A program made the position numbers and the translations under genes. Shown here piece by piece: positions 43,016 to 52,246 of a stretch of 64,000 nt of DNA; within the stretch, counting starts at the first letter, position 1, and the number at the start of each line of letters is the position of its first letter. This DNA is from Streptomyces amritsarensis. Lineage in GTDB: Bacteria > Actinomycetota > Actinomycetes > Streptomycetales > Streptomycetaceae. The stretch covers positions 1-64,000 of the forward strand of contig NZ_MQUR01000008.1 in the NCBI RefSeq assembly GCF_001953875.1, given 5' to 3'. The notes under the pieces were generated by a model that saw only the letters and a list, made by a program, of their open reading frames with translations, did no database searches and had not been told where the DNA came from.

Positions 43016-43903
43016 GTGAGTACCCTTGCGCACACCATGATGACCGCCGCCCGCCATGCCGAATCCGGCCTCGCCGGCGCGGGCGAACTCGACCGCTACC
43101 CCTACGCGGAGGCCCCCGGGCCCGACCGTGTCGGAGCACCCCACTGGGACGGCCCCGACGTCGAGTTGAGCCGCGTGGGTCGCCGCGCGGCAGGCAGCCG
43201 CGGCCGCGGACTGCACGGCCAACTCGTCCAGCAGCTCGGCCAGATGATCGTCTCCGGCGACCTCGGCGCGGACCGCCCCCTGGTCCCCGAGGAGATCGGC
43301 CAGCGCTTCGAGGTCTCCCGCACGGTCGTCCGCGAATCGCTGCGGGTCCTCGAGGCCAAGGGCCTCGTCAGCGCCCGGCCCAACGTCGGCACGCGGGTCC
43401 GCCCCGTCGCCGACTGGAACCTCCTCGATCCCGACATCATCGAGTGGCGGGCCTTCGGGCCCCAGCGCGACGACCAGCGCCGCGAGCTCGGCGAGCTCCG
43501 CTGGACGATCGAGCCGCTCGCCGCCCGCCTCGCCGCCGGCCACGGCCGCCCGGACATCCAGCAGCGCCTGGCCGACATGGTCGAGATCATGGGCCACGCC
43601 CTCGGCCAGGGTGACTCGATCACCTTCGCGCGCGCGGACAACGAGTTCCACGCACTGCTCATCCAGGTCGCCGGGAACCGCATGCTGGAGCACCTCTCCG
43701 GCATCGTCTCCGCCGCCCTCCAGGTCTCCGGCAGCCCGATGACCTCCTGCGACCGCCCGAGCGAGACCTGCGTCGCGCACCATGCACGGATGGTCGAGGC
43801 CCTCGCGGCGGGCGACGCGACGGGCGCCGAGAACGCGATGCGCCAGCTCCTGACGGTTCATCCGGAGGTCGAGCGCGTGGTTCCCGCCCCGCGCGAGCAC
43901 TGA
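43016..43903 (+). CDS. whiH: GntR/FadR-family sporulation regulator WhiH
   Basis: A 295-residue transcription factor: N-terminal winged helix (about 65-135, with PEEIGQRFEVSRTVVRES and LRVLEAKGLVSARPNVGTRV) and a C-terminal FadC/FCD helical ligand domain (about 155-285). The GTG start has AAAGGA upstream. In Streptomyces the GntR gene directly upstream of hrdB is whiH, needed for sporulation septation and dependent on the sigma factor WhiG; the identity comes from that position and remembered sequence. A weak WhiG-like -10 (ACCGATCA, 42945-42952) is visible, but its -35 spacing is wrong. Confidence 0.88.
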   Translation: MSTLAHTMMTAARHAESGLAGAGELDRYPYAEAPGPDRVGAPHWDGPDVELSRVGRRAAGSRGRGLHGQLVQQLGQMIVSGDLGADRPLVPEEIGQRFEVSRTVVRESLRVLEAKGLVSARPNVGTRVRPVADWNLLDPDIIEWRAFGPQRDDQRRELGELRWTIEPLAARLAAGHGRPDIQQRLADMVEIMGHALGQGDSITFARADNEFHALLIQVAGNRMLEHLSGIVSAALQVSGSPMTSCDRPSETCVAHHARMVEALAAGDATGAENAMRQLLTVHPEVERVVPAPREH

Positions 43904-44286
43904 CGGGCGGGCGCGCGGGGGTGTACGACGCGTCGCCGGGCCCGGCCGGGCCCGGCGACACCGGCGCGCGGACCGCGTCCTTCTTCCGGAGCTCTCCGCG
44001 GCCGCCGCGGCCCTCCTGCGGCCGGGGGTGTGACCGTATGGCCGGCATCCGTACATACGGGGTGTGACTCGGGCCACGAAGATTGGGCGTAACGCTCCGC
44101 GAGGTCGCGCGATGACTTAAGAGGTGATGGCCGACGGAGGGAAGACAGCAGCCCTTGGGGGTGCTGTGCAGCTCCCCGGCCCCTGCCCGCGCCGCCGGCC
44201 CATCCCCGGTCGGTGGTCGTCGGCTCCGGTCCAGCACCACCAGGCCCGGGGTCGGAAGCCGTTCCCATCGTTCCGAGAGGTTGTTC
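43904..44286 (+). other. Gap between whiH and hrdB (383 bp) with the hrdB leader
   Basis: Apart from the palindrome at 43932-43959, this gene-free stretch should hold the hrdB promoter and a long leader. I cannot place a convincing -35/-10 pair. I looked for the sigma-R type site GGAAT-N18-GTT known upstream of hrdB in S. coelicolor and found no good match. GAGAGG before the GTG is the ribosome site. Confidence 0.5.
43932..43959 (+). terminator. Perfect 28-bp palindrome after whiH
   Basis: A fully self-complementary 28-bp sequence made of G/C runs bounded by GTCGCC and GGCGAC, 28 bp after the whiH stop. It should fold into a very stable hairpin that ends whiH transcription and insulates hrdB. 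Confidence 0.7.
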
Positions 44287-45870
44287 GTGTCGGCCAGCAC
44301 ATCCCGTACGCTCCCGCCGGAGATCGCCGATTCCGAGTCTGTGATGGCGCTCATCGAGCGGGGCAAGGCCGAGGGGCAGATCGCCGGCGATGACGTGCGT
44401 CGGGCCTTCGAGGCTGACCAGATTCCTGCGACCCAGTGGAAGAATGTTCTGCGCAGCCTCAACCAGATCCTCGAGGAAGAGGGTGTGACGCTGATGGTCA
44501 GTGCCGCGGAGTCGCCCAAGCGCACCACCCGCAAGAGCGTCGCAGCGAAGAGCCCGGCCAAGCGGACGGCCACCGAACCCGTCAGGAAGACGACGGCCGG
44601 GACGACGGCGGCGCAGCCTGCGGCGCCCGCGGTCCCTGCGGCCGAGACGGTGGACCCGCAGGCACCGGACGCCCTCGCCGAGGAGTCGGCCGCGGAGCCC
44701 GTCGCCAAGAAGGCGGCGGCGAAGAAGACGGCCGCGAAGAAGGCCGCGCCCGCCAGGAAGACGGCCGCGAAGAAGACCGCGGCCAAGAAGACCGCGGCCA
44801 AGAAGGACGCGGACGACGCCGGCGAGGACGAGAACCCGGACGAGGGGCCCGACGCGGTCAAGGCCGAGGGCGACGAAGAGGACGAGGGCGGGGAGAACAA
44901 GGGCTTCGTCATCTCGGACGATGAGGACGACGCTCCGGCCCAGCAGGTCGTGGTCGCGGGCGCCACCGCCGACCCGGTCAAGGACTACCTCAAGCAGATC
45001 GGCAAGGTCCCCCTCCTCAACGCGGAGCAGGAGGTCGAGCTCGCCAAGCGGATCGAGGCCGGTCTGTTCGCCGAGGACAAGCTGGCGAACTCCGACAAGC
45101 TGGCACCCAAGCTCAAGCGCGAGCTGGAGATCATCGCCGAGGACGGCCGCCGCGCCAAGAACCACCTGCTGGAGGCCAACCTCCGCCTCGTGGTCTCCCT
45201 CGCCAAGCGCTACACCGGCCGCGGCATGCTGTTCCTGGACCTGATCCAGGAGGGCAACCTGGGTCTCATCCGCGCGGTCGAGAAGTTCGACTACACCAAG
45301 GGCTACAAGTTCTCCACCTACGCGACGTGGTGGATCCGGCAGGCCATCACGCGCGCCATGGCCGACCAGGCCCGCACCATCCGCATCCCCGTGCACATGG
45401 TCGAGGTCATCAACAAGCTCGCCCGCGTGCAGCGCCAGATGCTCCAGGACCTGGGCCGCGAGCCCACCCCGGAGGAGCTGGCCAAGGAACTCGACATGAC
45501 CCCCGAGAAGGTCATCGAGGTCCAGAAGTACGGCCGCGAGCCGATCTCCCTGCACACGCCCCTCGGCGAGGACGGCGACAGCGAGTTCGGCGACCTCATC
45601 GAGGACTCCGAGGCCGTCGTCCCCGCCGACGCCGTGAGCTTCACCCTCCTGCAGGAGCAGCTGCACTCCGTGCTCGACACCCTGAGCGAGCGCGAGGCCG
45701 GCGTGGTCTCCATGCGCTTCGGCCTCACGGACGGGCAGCCCAAGACCCTCGACGAGATCGGCAAGGTCTACGGGGTCACGCGTGAGCGCATCCGCCAGAT
45801 CGAGTCCAAGACGATGTCGAAGCTGCGCCACCCGTCCCGCTCCCAGGTGCTGCGCGACTACCTGGACTAG
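44287..45870 (+). CDS. hrdB: Principal RNA polymerase sigma factor HrdB
   Basis: A 527-residue primary sigma-70 factor directing housekeeping transcription. After the conserved start ([18 protein letters not shown]) comes a region 1.1-like helix set, then a Lys/Ala-rich, histone-like segment with repeated AAKKTAAKK units (about 135-180) and an acidic stretch. From about residue 225 the sigma core is near-invariant: [20 protein letters not shown] (1.2), [20 protein letters not shown] (2.3-2.4), region 3, and region 4 with [20 protein letters not shown]. It is a few residues longer than S. coelicolor HrdB, through the Ala/Lys repeats. Confidence 0.97.
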   Translation: MSASTSRTLPPEIADSESVMALIERGKAEGQIAGDDVRRAFEADQIPATQWKNVLRSLNQILEEEGVTLMVSAAESPKRTTRKSVAAKSPAKRTATEPVRKTTAGTTAAQPAAPAVPAAETVDPQAPDALAEESAAEPVAKKAAAKKTAAKKAAPARKTAAKKTAAKKTAAKKDADDAGEDENPDEGPDAVKAEGDEEDEGGENKGFVISDDEDDAPAQQVVVAGATADPVKDYLKQIGKVPLLNAEQEVELAKRIEAGLFAEDKLANSDKLAPKLKRELEIIAEDGRRAKNHLLEANLRLVVSLAKRYTGRGMLFLDLIQEGNLGLIRAVEKFDYTKGYKFSTYATWWIRQAITRAMADQARTIRIPVHMVEVINKLARVQRQMLQDLGREPTPEELAKELDMTPEKVIEVQKYGREPISLHTPLGEDGDSEFGDLIEDSEAVVPADAVSFTLLQEQLHSVLDTLSEREAGVVSMRFGLTDGQPKTLDEIGKVYGVTRERIRQIESKTMSKLRHPSRSQVLRDYLD

Positions 45871-45879
45871 CAGGCGGGC

Positions 45880-45906
45880 GGCCTGGGCGGTGAAGGTGCC
45901 CAGGCC
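45880..45906 (+). terminator. Terminator of hrdB
   Basis: A 9-bp stem, GGCCTGGGC (45880-45888) with GCCCAGGCC (45898-45906), starting 10 bp after the hrdB stop. Confidence 0.7.
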
Positions 45907-46004
45907 CGGGCGGTGCGGGCGCAGACGGTGGCCGCGCGGGTGCGCTCGGCCACCGGGCATCCCACTCTGGGTGGAGTCATGCACACTCGGAGTCAGGAGG
46001 CCTC

Positions 46005-46988
46005 ATGCGTCGTCCCTTTGCCCGTGTCCTGGCGGGCGCGCTGACCCTGGCGGCAGGAGCGGCCGCGGCGCCGCTCGCCCAGATGCCTCAGGCGGCCGCG
46101 GACAGCGTGGTGATCGGCGGGAGGCCGGTGAAGGTGGCCGACAGCCCCTGGGTCGTGGCCCTGGCCAGCCGTGACCGGTTCGGAGGTACGCGGGACGGGC
46201 AGTTCTGCGGGGGTGTCGTCGTCGCTCCGACCAGGGTGGTCACCGCGGCGCACTGCCTGGGCCGACAGGTGCTCGGCGGACCCGTGGAGTCCGTCTCCGA
46301 TTTCCGGGTGATCGCCGGCCGTACGGAGTTCCGGGCGGCCGACGGCCGGGAGATCGCGGTGCGTGGCGCGCGGGTGAACCCCGACTACGACCCGCAGAGC
46401 AACGCGGGAGACCTCGCCGTGCTGGAGCTGGCGGAGGCCGTCCCGGCCCACCACGTGCTCCCCATGGCGGAGGCGGGCCACCCCGCGTACGGGGCGGGCA
46501 CCGAGGCGGACGTGTACGGCTGGGGGGACACGAGCGGCTTCGGTGACTACGCGTACGCCCTGCGGGCCGCGCGCGTGACGGTGCTGGCGGACGAGGTCTG
46601 CGGGCGCGCCTACCCCGGCGACGCGGACGGACAGTACCGGGCCGACTCCATGGTGTGCGCGGGGGACGGCGGGGGCGGCAAGGACGCCTGCCAGGGCGAC
46701 AGCGGCGGGCCGCTGGTGGCGCAGGGCCGGCTCATCGGGCTGGTCTCGTGGGGCCGCGGCTGCGGGCGCGCCGACAGTCCCGGTGTGTACACGCGCATCG
46801 CCCCCCTGGCCGGCTTCGTGACGGCCCCGGAGAGGGCCGTACAGCCGAGCGGGGTCCAGGAAGCCGCATGGGGACCCCGGAGGAGCTCCGCGGCGCGCGC
46901 AGGGACCGTGCAGGGGCATCGTGCGGACCAGCAGGGGTCGGGCGGGGGCCTGGCCGGCCGGCCCGAGGCGCCCGCGCAGCTCCCGTAG
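46005..46988 (+). CDS. Secreted trypsin-like serine protease
   Basis: A 327-residue protein with a signal peptide (MRRPFARVLAGALTLAAGAA) likely cut near AAADS. The mature S1 domain has the His in VVTAAHCLG, Asp in NAGDLAVLEL and Ser in DACQGDSGGPLV, where the Asp six residues before the Ser points to trypsin specificity (Lys/Arg at P1). No propeptide-like segment is evident before VVIGGRPV. After the usual end (GVYTRIAPLAGFVT) it carries a further 55 or so polar residues, an unusual tail. AGGAGG precedes the ATG. Confidence 0.85.
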   Translation: MRRPFARVLAGALTLAAGAAAAPLAQMPQAAADSVVIGGRPVKVADSPWVVALASRDRFGGTRDGQFCGGVVVAPTRVVTAAHCLGRQVLGGPVESVSDFRVIAGRTEFRAADGREIAVRGARVNPDYDPQSNAGDLAVLELAEAVPAHHVLPMAEAGHPAYGAGTEADVYGWGDTSGFGDYAYALRAARVTVLADEVCGRAYPGDADGQYRADSMVCAGDGGGGKDACQGDSGGPLVAQGRLIGLVSWGRGCGRADSPGVYTRIAPLAGFVTAPERAVQPSGVQEAAWGPRRSSAARAGTVQGHRADQQGSGGGLAGRPEAPAQLP

Positions 46989-47026
46989 CGCCGTCCTCAC
47001 CGAGAGTGGGCGGCCGCGGATGTGAG

Positions 47027-47065
47027 GACGGGCGGCACCCCTGGGTCTCAGAGGTGCCGCCCGTC
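47027..47065. terminator. Bidirectional hairpin between the protease gene and the small zinc-ribbon gene
   Basis: A perfect 13-bp stem, GACGGGCGGCACC (47027-47039) with its complement at 47053-47065, and a 13-nt loop that itself pairs CTG with CAG. Confidence 0.8.
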
Positions 47066-47115
47066 GACCGGCCTGGCCGGTCCTGGCTCGTCGGATGCGA
47101 GGTTCGGCCTGTGTG

Positions 47116-47349
47116 TCAGCGGTCCTCGGGTTCGGCGTGGGCAGCCGGAGCGGACGTGAGCCGCTCGGTCTCATCCTGTATTTCCGCGGCGATCTTCTTG
47201 AGTTCCGGCTCGAACTTGCGACCGTGGTGGGCGCAGAAGAGCAGTTCACCGCCGCTCAGCAGGACGACACGCAGATATGCCTGGGCGCCGCAACGGTCGC
47301 ATCGGTCAGCGGCCGTCAGCGGGGTCGCGGGTGTCAGAACAGTAGTCAC
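47116..47349 (-). CDS. Small zinc-ribbon-like protein (DUF7455 type)
   Basis: A 77-residue protein from a GTG with AGAGG upstream. A likely zinc site is formed by DRCDRCGAQAYLRV and LLFCAHHGRKF, giving CxxC ... CxxH. The C-terminal third is a charged helix. It matches a short actinobacterial family often annotated as DUF7455, of unknown function and probably cytoplasmic. It is divergent from parE across 447 bp and convergent with the protease gene. Confidence 0.75.
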   Translation of the reverse strand: MTTVLTPATPLTAADRCDRCGAQAYLRVVLLSGGELLFCAHHGRKFEPELKKIAAEIQDETERLTSAPAAHAEPEDR

Positions 47350-47796
47350 GTCGCCTCTTCTCTAGCTCGACGAGCTGTCGTACCAGGGTCAACATCCAAC
47401 CAGGCCGAAAACGTTCCCGCTCGCGGCTTTTCCTCGAAACTTCCTTCCGAAGCTGGCCGGCTGTTGCCGGTTGGCGGCGAAGGAGCCGTATTGCGTTGCT
47501 TTACGGTTTCGCGTTGTCAGTCGTGCGCTTCTTGCAGTTCCATCCTCCCCGGCGTGAGTGCCAGGTTGTTCATGAGGACGTGCCCGAACCCTAAATGGTT
47601 CATGCGTGGAAGGGAACGTGATGTTTCCTTCACCCGCCCGGGGGATCGAACATCCGTGCGGATCTGGACTAGGCTGAGGAAAGCGCGAGGGTGGCGTTGC
47701 ATCGGCTCTACCTGGCCTCGGTACCCTTCGACGGGCACCCGAGCCACCCCTGCGCCCGACAGGGCCAGAAAAGAAATTCAGCGAGGAGCGAACTGC
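47350..47796. other. Divergent gap upstream of parE (447 bp)
   Basis: This gene-free stretch is less GC-rich than its surroundings, with AT-rich patches near 47480-47520 and 47570-47640, so it probably holds promoters for both flanking genes. TAGGCT at 47670-47675 is a possible -10 on the plus strand, without a clear -35. A 5-bp inverted repeat GAACC-N6-GGTTC at 47586-47601 is noted. The minus-strand open frame at 47517-47747 shows no coding character. Confidence 0.5.
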
Positions 47797-49917
47797 GTGA
47801 CCGCCGACACGTCCGTGCCTTCCAGCGCGCTGCTGTCCGGAGCAGACCGGGACGGTTCCAACTACACCGCGCGGCACCTGCTCGTCCTCGAAGGGCTGGA
47901 GGCCGTCCGCAAGCGTCCCGGCATGTATATCGGCTCGACCGACAGCCGGGGCCTCATGCACTGCCTGTGGGAGATCATCGACAATTCCGTCGACGAGGCC
48001 CTGGGCGGCTACTGCGACCACATCGAGGTGATCCTCCACGAGGACTCCTCCGTCGAGGTCAGGGACAACGGCCGCGGCATCCCCGTGGACGTCGAGCCCA
48101 AGACAGGGCTGTCCGGCGTGGAGGTCGTCATGACCAAGCTCCACGCGGGCGGAAAGTTCGGCGGCGGCTCGTACGCGGCCTCCGGCGGCCTGCACGGCGT
48201 CGGCGCCTCCGTGGTCAACGCCCTCTCCGCCCGCCTGGACGTGGAGGTCGACCGGGGCAGCTCCACGCACGCCATCAGCTTCCGCCGCGGCGTCCCCGGC
48301 ATGTTCACCGAGCAGGGCCCCGACAGCCCCTTCGACCCGGCGAACGGCCTGCGCAAGGTCAAGCGCATCGCCAAGGGCAAGACCGGCACCCGGATCCGCT
48401 ACTGGTCCGATCGCCAGATCTTCCTCAAGGACGCCCGCCTCAACCTGGAGACGCTCTACCAGCGCGCCCGCCAGACGGCCTTCCTGGTCCCCGGCCTGAC
48501 CCTGGTCGTCCGGGACGAGCGGGCCATCGACGGGGCCGGCAAGACCGAGGAGACCTTCCGCTTCGACGGCGGCATCAGCGAGTTCTGCGAGTACCTCGCC
48601 CAGGACAAGGCCGCCTGCGACGTGCTGCGGCTGACCGGGTCGGGCACCTTCAAGGAGACCGTCCCCGTCCTCGACGACCGCGGCCACATGACCCCCACCG
48701 AGGTCACCCGCGAGCTCGGCGTGGACATCGCCCTGCGCTGGGGCACGGGCTACGAGACCAACGTCAAGTCCTTCGTCAACATCATCGCCACCCCCAAGGG
48801 CGGCACCCACGTCACCGGCTTCGAACGCTCCGTGACCAAGACCGTCAACGAGGTGCTGCGCTCGGCGAAGCTGCTGCGCGTCGCCGAGGACGACGTGGTC
48901 AAGGACGACGCGATGGAGGGCATGACGGCCGTCGTCACCGTCCGTCTCGCCGAACCCCAGTTCGAGGGGCAGACGAAGGAGGTCCTCGGCACCTCGGCCG
49001 CCACCCGGGTCGTCGCCGCCGTGGTCGCCAAGGAGCTCAAGGCCTTCCTGACCTCCACCAAGCGCGACGACAAGCAGCAGGCCCGCGCCGTGATGGAGAA
49101 GATCGTCGCGGCCGCCCGGACCCGGATCGCGGCCCGCCAGCACAAGGAGGCGCAGCGCCGCAAGACCGCGCTGGAGACCTCCTCCCTGCCCGCCAAGCTG
49201 GCCGACTGCCGCAGCGACGACGTGGACCGCAGCGAGCTCTTCATCGTCGAGGGCGACTCCGCCCTCGGTACGGCGAAGCTCGCCCGGAACTCCGAATTCC
49301 AGGCACTCCTGCCGATCCGCGGCAAGATCCTCAACGTCCAGAAGTCCTCCGTCTCGGACATGCTCAAGAACGCCGAGTGCGGGGCGATCATCCAGGTCAT
49401 AGGGGCCGGGTCCGGCCGGACCTTCGACATCGACGCGGCCCGCTACGGCAAGATCGTGCTGCTCGTCGACGCCGATGTGGACGGCGCGCACATCCGCTGC
49501 CTGCTGCTCACGCTCTTCCAGCGGTACATGCGGCCGATGGTCGAGGCCGGCCGGGTCTTCGCAGCCGTCCCGCCGCTGCACCGGATCGAGCTGGTCCAGC
49601 CGAAGAAGGGCCAGGACAAGTACGTCTACACGTACTCGGACAACGAGCTGCGCCAGACCCTTCTGGAGTACCAGCGCAAGAACATCCGGTACAAGGACTC
49701 GATCCAGCGCTACAAGGGTCTCGGCGAGATGGACGCGGACCAGCTGGCGGAGACCACCATGGACCCCCGCTTCCGTACGCTGCGGAGGATCAACATCGGC
49801 GACCTGGACTCCGCCGAGCAGGTCTTCGACCTGCTCATGGGCAACGAGGTGGCCCCGCGCAAGGAGTTCATCACAAGCTCCGCGGCGACGCTGGACCGCT
49901 CGCGCATCGACGCCTGA
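47797..49917 (+). CDS. parE: DNA topoisomerase IV subunit B (ParE)
   Basis: A 706-residue type IIA topoisomerase ATPase subunit that decatenates daughter chromosomes with ParC. The GHKL ATPase has IIDNSVDEALGG, RDNGRGIPVD and GGLHGVGASVVNALS. The TOPRIM domain has FIVEGDSALGTAK (in place of the gyrase EGDSAGGSA) and LLVDADVDGAHI. The C-terminus has QRYKGLGEMDADQL. The EGDSALG variant and the pairing with a ParC-type gene 12 kb away on the opposite strand favour ParE over GyrB. The GTG at 47797 has GAGGAG upstream. Confidence 0.93.
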   Translation: MTADTSVPSSALLSGADRDGSNYTARHLLVLEGLEAVRKRPGMYIGSTDSRGLMHCLWEIIDNSVDEALGGYCDHIEVILHEDSSVEVRDNGRGIPVDVEPKTGLSGVEVVMTKLHAGGKFGGGSYAASGGLHGVGASVVNALSARLDVEVDRGSSTHAISFRRGVPGMFTEQGPDSPFDPANGLRKVKRIAKGKTGTRIRYWSDRQIFLKDARLNLETLYQRARQTAFLVPGLTLVVRDERAIDGAGKTEETFRFDGGISEFCEYLAQDKAACDVLRLTGSGTFKETVPVLDDRGHMTPTEVTRELGVDIALRWGTGYETNVKSFVNIIATPKGGTHVTGFERSVTKTVNEVLRSAKLLRVAEDDVVKDDAMEGMTAVVTVRLAEPQFEGQTKEVLGTSAATRVVAAVVAKELKAFLTSTKRDDKQQARAVMEKIVAAARTRIAARQHKEAQRRKTALETSSLPAKLADCRSDDVDRSELFIVEGDSALGTAKLARNSEFQALLPIRGKILNVQKSSVSDMLKNAECGAIIQVIGAGSGRTFDIDAARYGKIVLLVDADVDGAHIRCLLLTLFQRYMRPMVEAGRVFAAVPPLHRIELVQPKKGQDKYVYTYSDNELRQTLLEYQRKNIRYKDSIQRYKGLGEMDADQLAETTMDPRFRTLRRINIGDLDSAEQVFDLLMGNEVAPRKEFITSSAATLDRSRIDA

Positions 49918-49935
49918 GCGGAAGACACCGGTGGT

Positions 49936-49964
49936 TGGCGGCGTCCGAAAAACGGGCGCCGCCA
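49936..49964 (+). terminator. Terminator of parE
   Basis: TGGCGGCG (49936-49943) pairs with CGCCGCCA (49957-49964); the 13-nt interior contains a second CCG/CGG pairing around AAAAA. It begins 18 bp after the parE stop. Confidence 0.7.
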
Positions 49965-50093
49965 CGGCACACCGCCGCCCGTGGCTCCATCACCTGTTGG
50001 AGTGAAGAGCACCGGTACACCAGTCCGGAAACCGTCCATTCCGCACATCCTTGTGGGCACGCTGCCAATGCCGCAGCGGACAAGGAGAGTTCG

Positions 50094-50579
50094 GTGGACA
50101 AGCACGAAGGTCGTGATGCCGGAACGATCCGGTTGGACGACCCCTGGTACGACGCGCTGGCCGTCGGCTGGGGCGAGGGCGCGGAACCGTCACCGCCGAG
50201 GCCGGCCCCGACCGGCCGCCCGGCGCCCGGCGCATCCGACATCTACCTGGAAGTGCAGCGCAGCGCCGCCTTCCAGGAGGTCCGCAGCCGCTATCGCCGG
50301 TTCGTCGTCCCCGCGACCGCAGGGTTCCTCCTCTGGTACGTCGCCTACGTGGTCGCCGCCACGGCGGCGCCCGGTCTGATGGCCCGGCCCGTCCTGGGCG
50401 CGGTCAACGTGGCCATGCTGGCGGGGCTCGGCCAGTTCCTCAGCACCTTCCTGCTCACCTGGGCCTACGCCCGGCATGCGCGGCTGCGCCGGGACCGGGC
50501 CGCCCTGGACCTGCGCTGGACCGTCTTCGAGCAGGAGCGCGGCCAGGAGCGGAACCGGGCAAGGAGGGCAGGCCGGTGA
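50094..50579 (+). CDS. DUF485 membrane protein, partner of the solute symporter
   Basis: A 161-residue protein from a GTG with AAGGAGAG upstream. After an acidic 60-residue start it has two membrane helices (about 78-98 and 107-130) and a basic C-terminal end, the DUF485 layout. In many bacteria DUF485 genes precede acetate or monocarboxylate symporters of the SSS family, and here the stop overlaps the symporter start by four bases (GTGA). A role as accessory subunit of the transporter is inferred from that linkage. Confidence 0.82.
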   Translation: MDKHEGRDAGTIRLDDPWYDALAVGWGEGAEPSPPRPAPTGRPAPGASDIYLEVQRSAAFQEVRSRYRRFVVPATAGFLLWYVAYVVAATAAPGLMARPVLGAVNVAMLAGLGQFLSTFLLTWAYARHARLRRDRAALDLRWTVFEQERGQERNRARRAGR

Positions 50580-52168
50580 CCACCGAACACCAGCCGCTGG
50601 CGCTGATGCTGTTCAGCCTCTTCATCGCGGTGACCCTGGGCATCACCACCTGGGTCAGCCGCAACCGGCACGGTTCGGCCGAGGAGTTCTACGCCGGCGG
50701 GCGGCTCTTCTCCCCGATGGAGAACGGTTTCGCCATCGCGGGCGACTACATGTCCGCCGCCTCCTTCCTCGGCATCTCCGGTCTGATCGCCCTCTTCGGC
50801 TACGACGGCCTGCTCTACTCCGTGGGATTCCTCGTCGCCTGGCTGGTGGTGCTGTTCCTCGTCGCCGAACTGGTCCGCAACTGCGGGCGCTTCACCCTCG
50901 CCGACGTCGTCGCCGCCCGCATGAGCGAGCGTCCTGTGCGCATCGCCGCGGGCACCTCCTCGGTCGTGGTCTCCGTGCTCTACCTCGTCGCGCAGATGGT
51001 CGGGGCGGGCAGCCTGGTCGGGCTGCTGCTGGGGAACTCGAGCGCCGCGGCACGGACCCTCACCGTGATCGGGGTGGGCGCCCTGATGGTGGTGTACGTC
51101 TCCTTCGGCGGCATGCGGGCCACCACCTGGATCCAGATCGTCAAGGCCGTGCTGCTGATGGGCGGGGCGGTCACGCTGACCGTGCTCGTACTGCTGCGCT
51201 TCCACGGTGATTTCGACCGGCTGCTCACCAGTGCCGCCGAACGCAGCGGGCACGGACTGGCGTTCCTGAGTCCGGGACTGAAGTACGGCGGGGACTGGAC
51301 CGCCCGCTTCGACTTCATCAGCCTCGGCCTCGCGCTGGTGCTGGGGACCGCCGGGCTGCCGCACATCCTGTCGCGCTTCTACACCGTGCCCACCGCCCGA
51401 GCGGCCCGCCGCTCCGTGGTGTGGGCCATCGGACTGATCGGCAGCTTCTACCTGATGACCATTGTCCTCGGCTTCGGTGCGGCGGCCCTGGTCGGACCGG
51501 ACGAGGTCAGGGCCTCCAACGCCTCGGGGAACACGGCCGTCCCGCTGCTCGCGGCCTTCCTCGGCGGGGGCGCCGAAACCACCGGTGGCGCGGTGCTGTT
51601 CGCCTTCGTCGCCGCCATCGCCTTCGCCACCATCCTGGCCGTGGTGGCCGGAATCACCCTCGCCTCGTCGGCCTCCGTCGCCCACGACCTGTACGCCTCG
51701 CTCAAGCGCAGGCACGCCAGGCAGCGCAGCGAGGTCTCCGTCGCCCGGGCCGCCGCCGTGGGCATCGGGGCGGTGGCCATCGCCCTCGGGCTGCTCGCCC
51801 AGAACCTCAACGTGGCGTTCCTGGTGGGGCTGGCCTTCGCGGTGGCGGCCTCGGCCAACCTTCCGGTGCTGATGTACTCGCTCTTCTGGCGCGGTTTCAC
51901 CACGAGCGGAGCCGTCTGGTCGGTGTACGGAGGCCTGGTCCCGGCGGTGCTGCTCGTGCTGGTCTCACCGGTGGTGTCGGGCAGCCCGGAGTCGCTGTTC
52001 CCAGGCGTGGACTTCCAGTTGTTCCCGCTGCAGAACCCGGGCATCGTCTCGATCCCGTTGGGCTTCCTGGCCGGCTGGCTGGGCACGGTCATCTCGGGCG
52101 AGGAACCGGACGAGGCGAAGCACGCGGAGACGGAGGTCCGCTCGCTGACCGGGGCCGGAGCGGTCTGA
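50576..52168 (+). CDS. Sodium:solute symporter (ActP/MctC-like)
   Basis: A 530-residue SSS-family transporter with about 13 membrane helices, probably importing acetate, pyruvate or another short carboxylate with sodium or protons. Typical parts are SRNRHGSAEEFYAGGR, NGFAIAGDYMSAASFLGISG, AQMVGAGSLVGLLLG, GGMRATTWIQIVKAVLL and GTAGLPHILSRFYTV. It is translationally coupled to the DUF485 gene. A carboxylate-type two-component system lies convergently 60 bp downstream and may control it. The substrate cannot be fixed from sequence. Confidence 0.88.
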   Translation: MTTEHQPLALMLFSLFIAVTLGITTWVSRNRHGSAEEFYAGGRLFSPMENGFAIAGDYMSAASFLGISGLIALFGYDGLLYSVGFLVAWLVVLFLVAELVRNCGRFTLADVVAARMSERPVRIAAGTSSVVVSVLYLVAQMVGAGSLVGLLLGNSSAAARTLTVIGVGALMVVYVSFGGMRATTWIQIVKAVLLMGGAVTLTVLVLLRFHGDFDRLLTSAAERSGHGLAFLSPGLKYGGDWTARFDFISLGLALVLGTAGLPHILSRFYTVPTARAARRSVVWAIGLIGSFYLMTIVLGFGAAALVGPDEVRASNASGNTAVPLLAAFLGGGAETTGGAVLFAFVAAIAFATILAVVAGITLASSASVAHDLYASLKRRHARQRSEVSVARAAAVGIGAVAIALGLLAQNLNVAFLVGLAFAVAASANLPVLMYSLFWRGFTTSGAVWSVYGGLVPAVLLVLVSPVVSGSPESLFPGVDFQLFPLQNPGIVSIPLGFLAGWLGTVISGEEPDEAKHAETEVRSLTGAGAV

Positions 52169-52211
52169 GGAGAACGACAGGACCGAGGGGCGGGACCGGA
52201 GAGGGCGGGAC

Positions 52212-52246
52212 CGGAGGGGGCCGCAGGCGTCAGAGCGGCCCCTCCG
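52212..52246. terminator. Hairpin between the symporter and response regulator genes
   Basis: A 12-bp stem with a one-base bulge (arms 52212-52224 and 52235-52246). The stop codon of the minus-strand regulator lies in its loop. Confidence 0.5.

Noticed and set aside
47586..47601. Inverted repeat GAACC-N6-GGTTC upstream of parE as a second SOS box
   Set aside because: LexA sites need a four-base centre (GAAC-N4-GTTC). Here the centre is six bases and the outer positions differ.
47517..47747. 76-codon minus-strand frame in the parE upstream gap
   Set aside because: No ribosome site, ordinary codon bias absent, and the region is AT-richer and promoter-like.
47389..49965. An 858-codon minus-strand open frame
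   Set aside because: Antisense shadow of parE and its upstream region, without recognisable domains.
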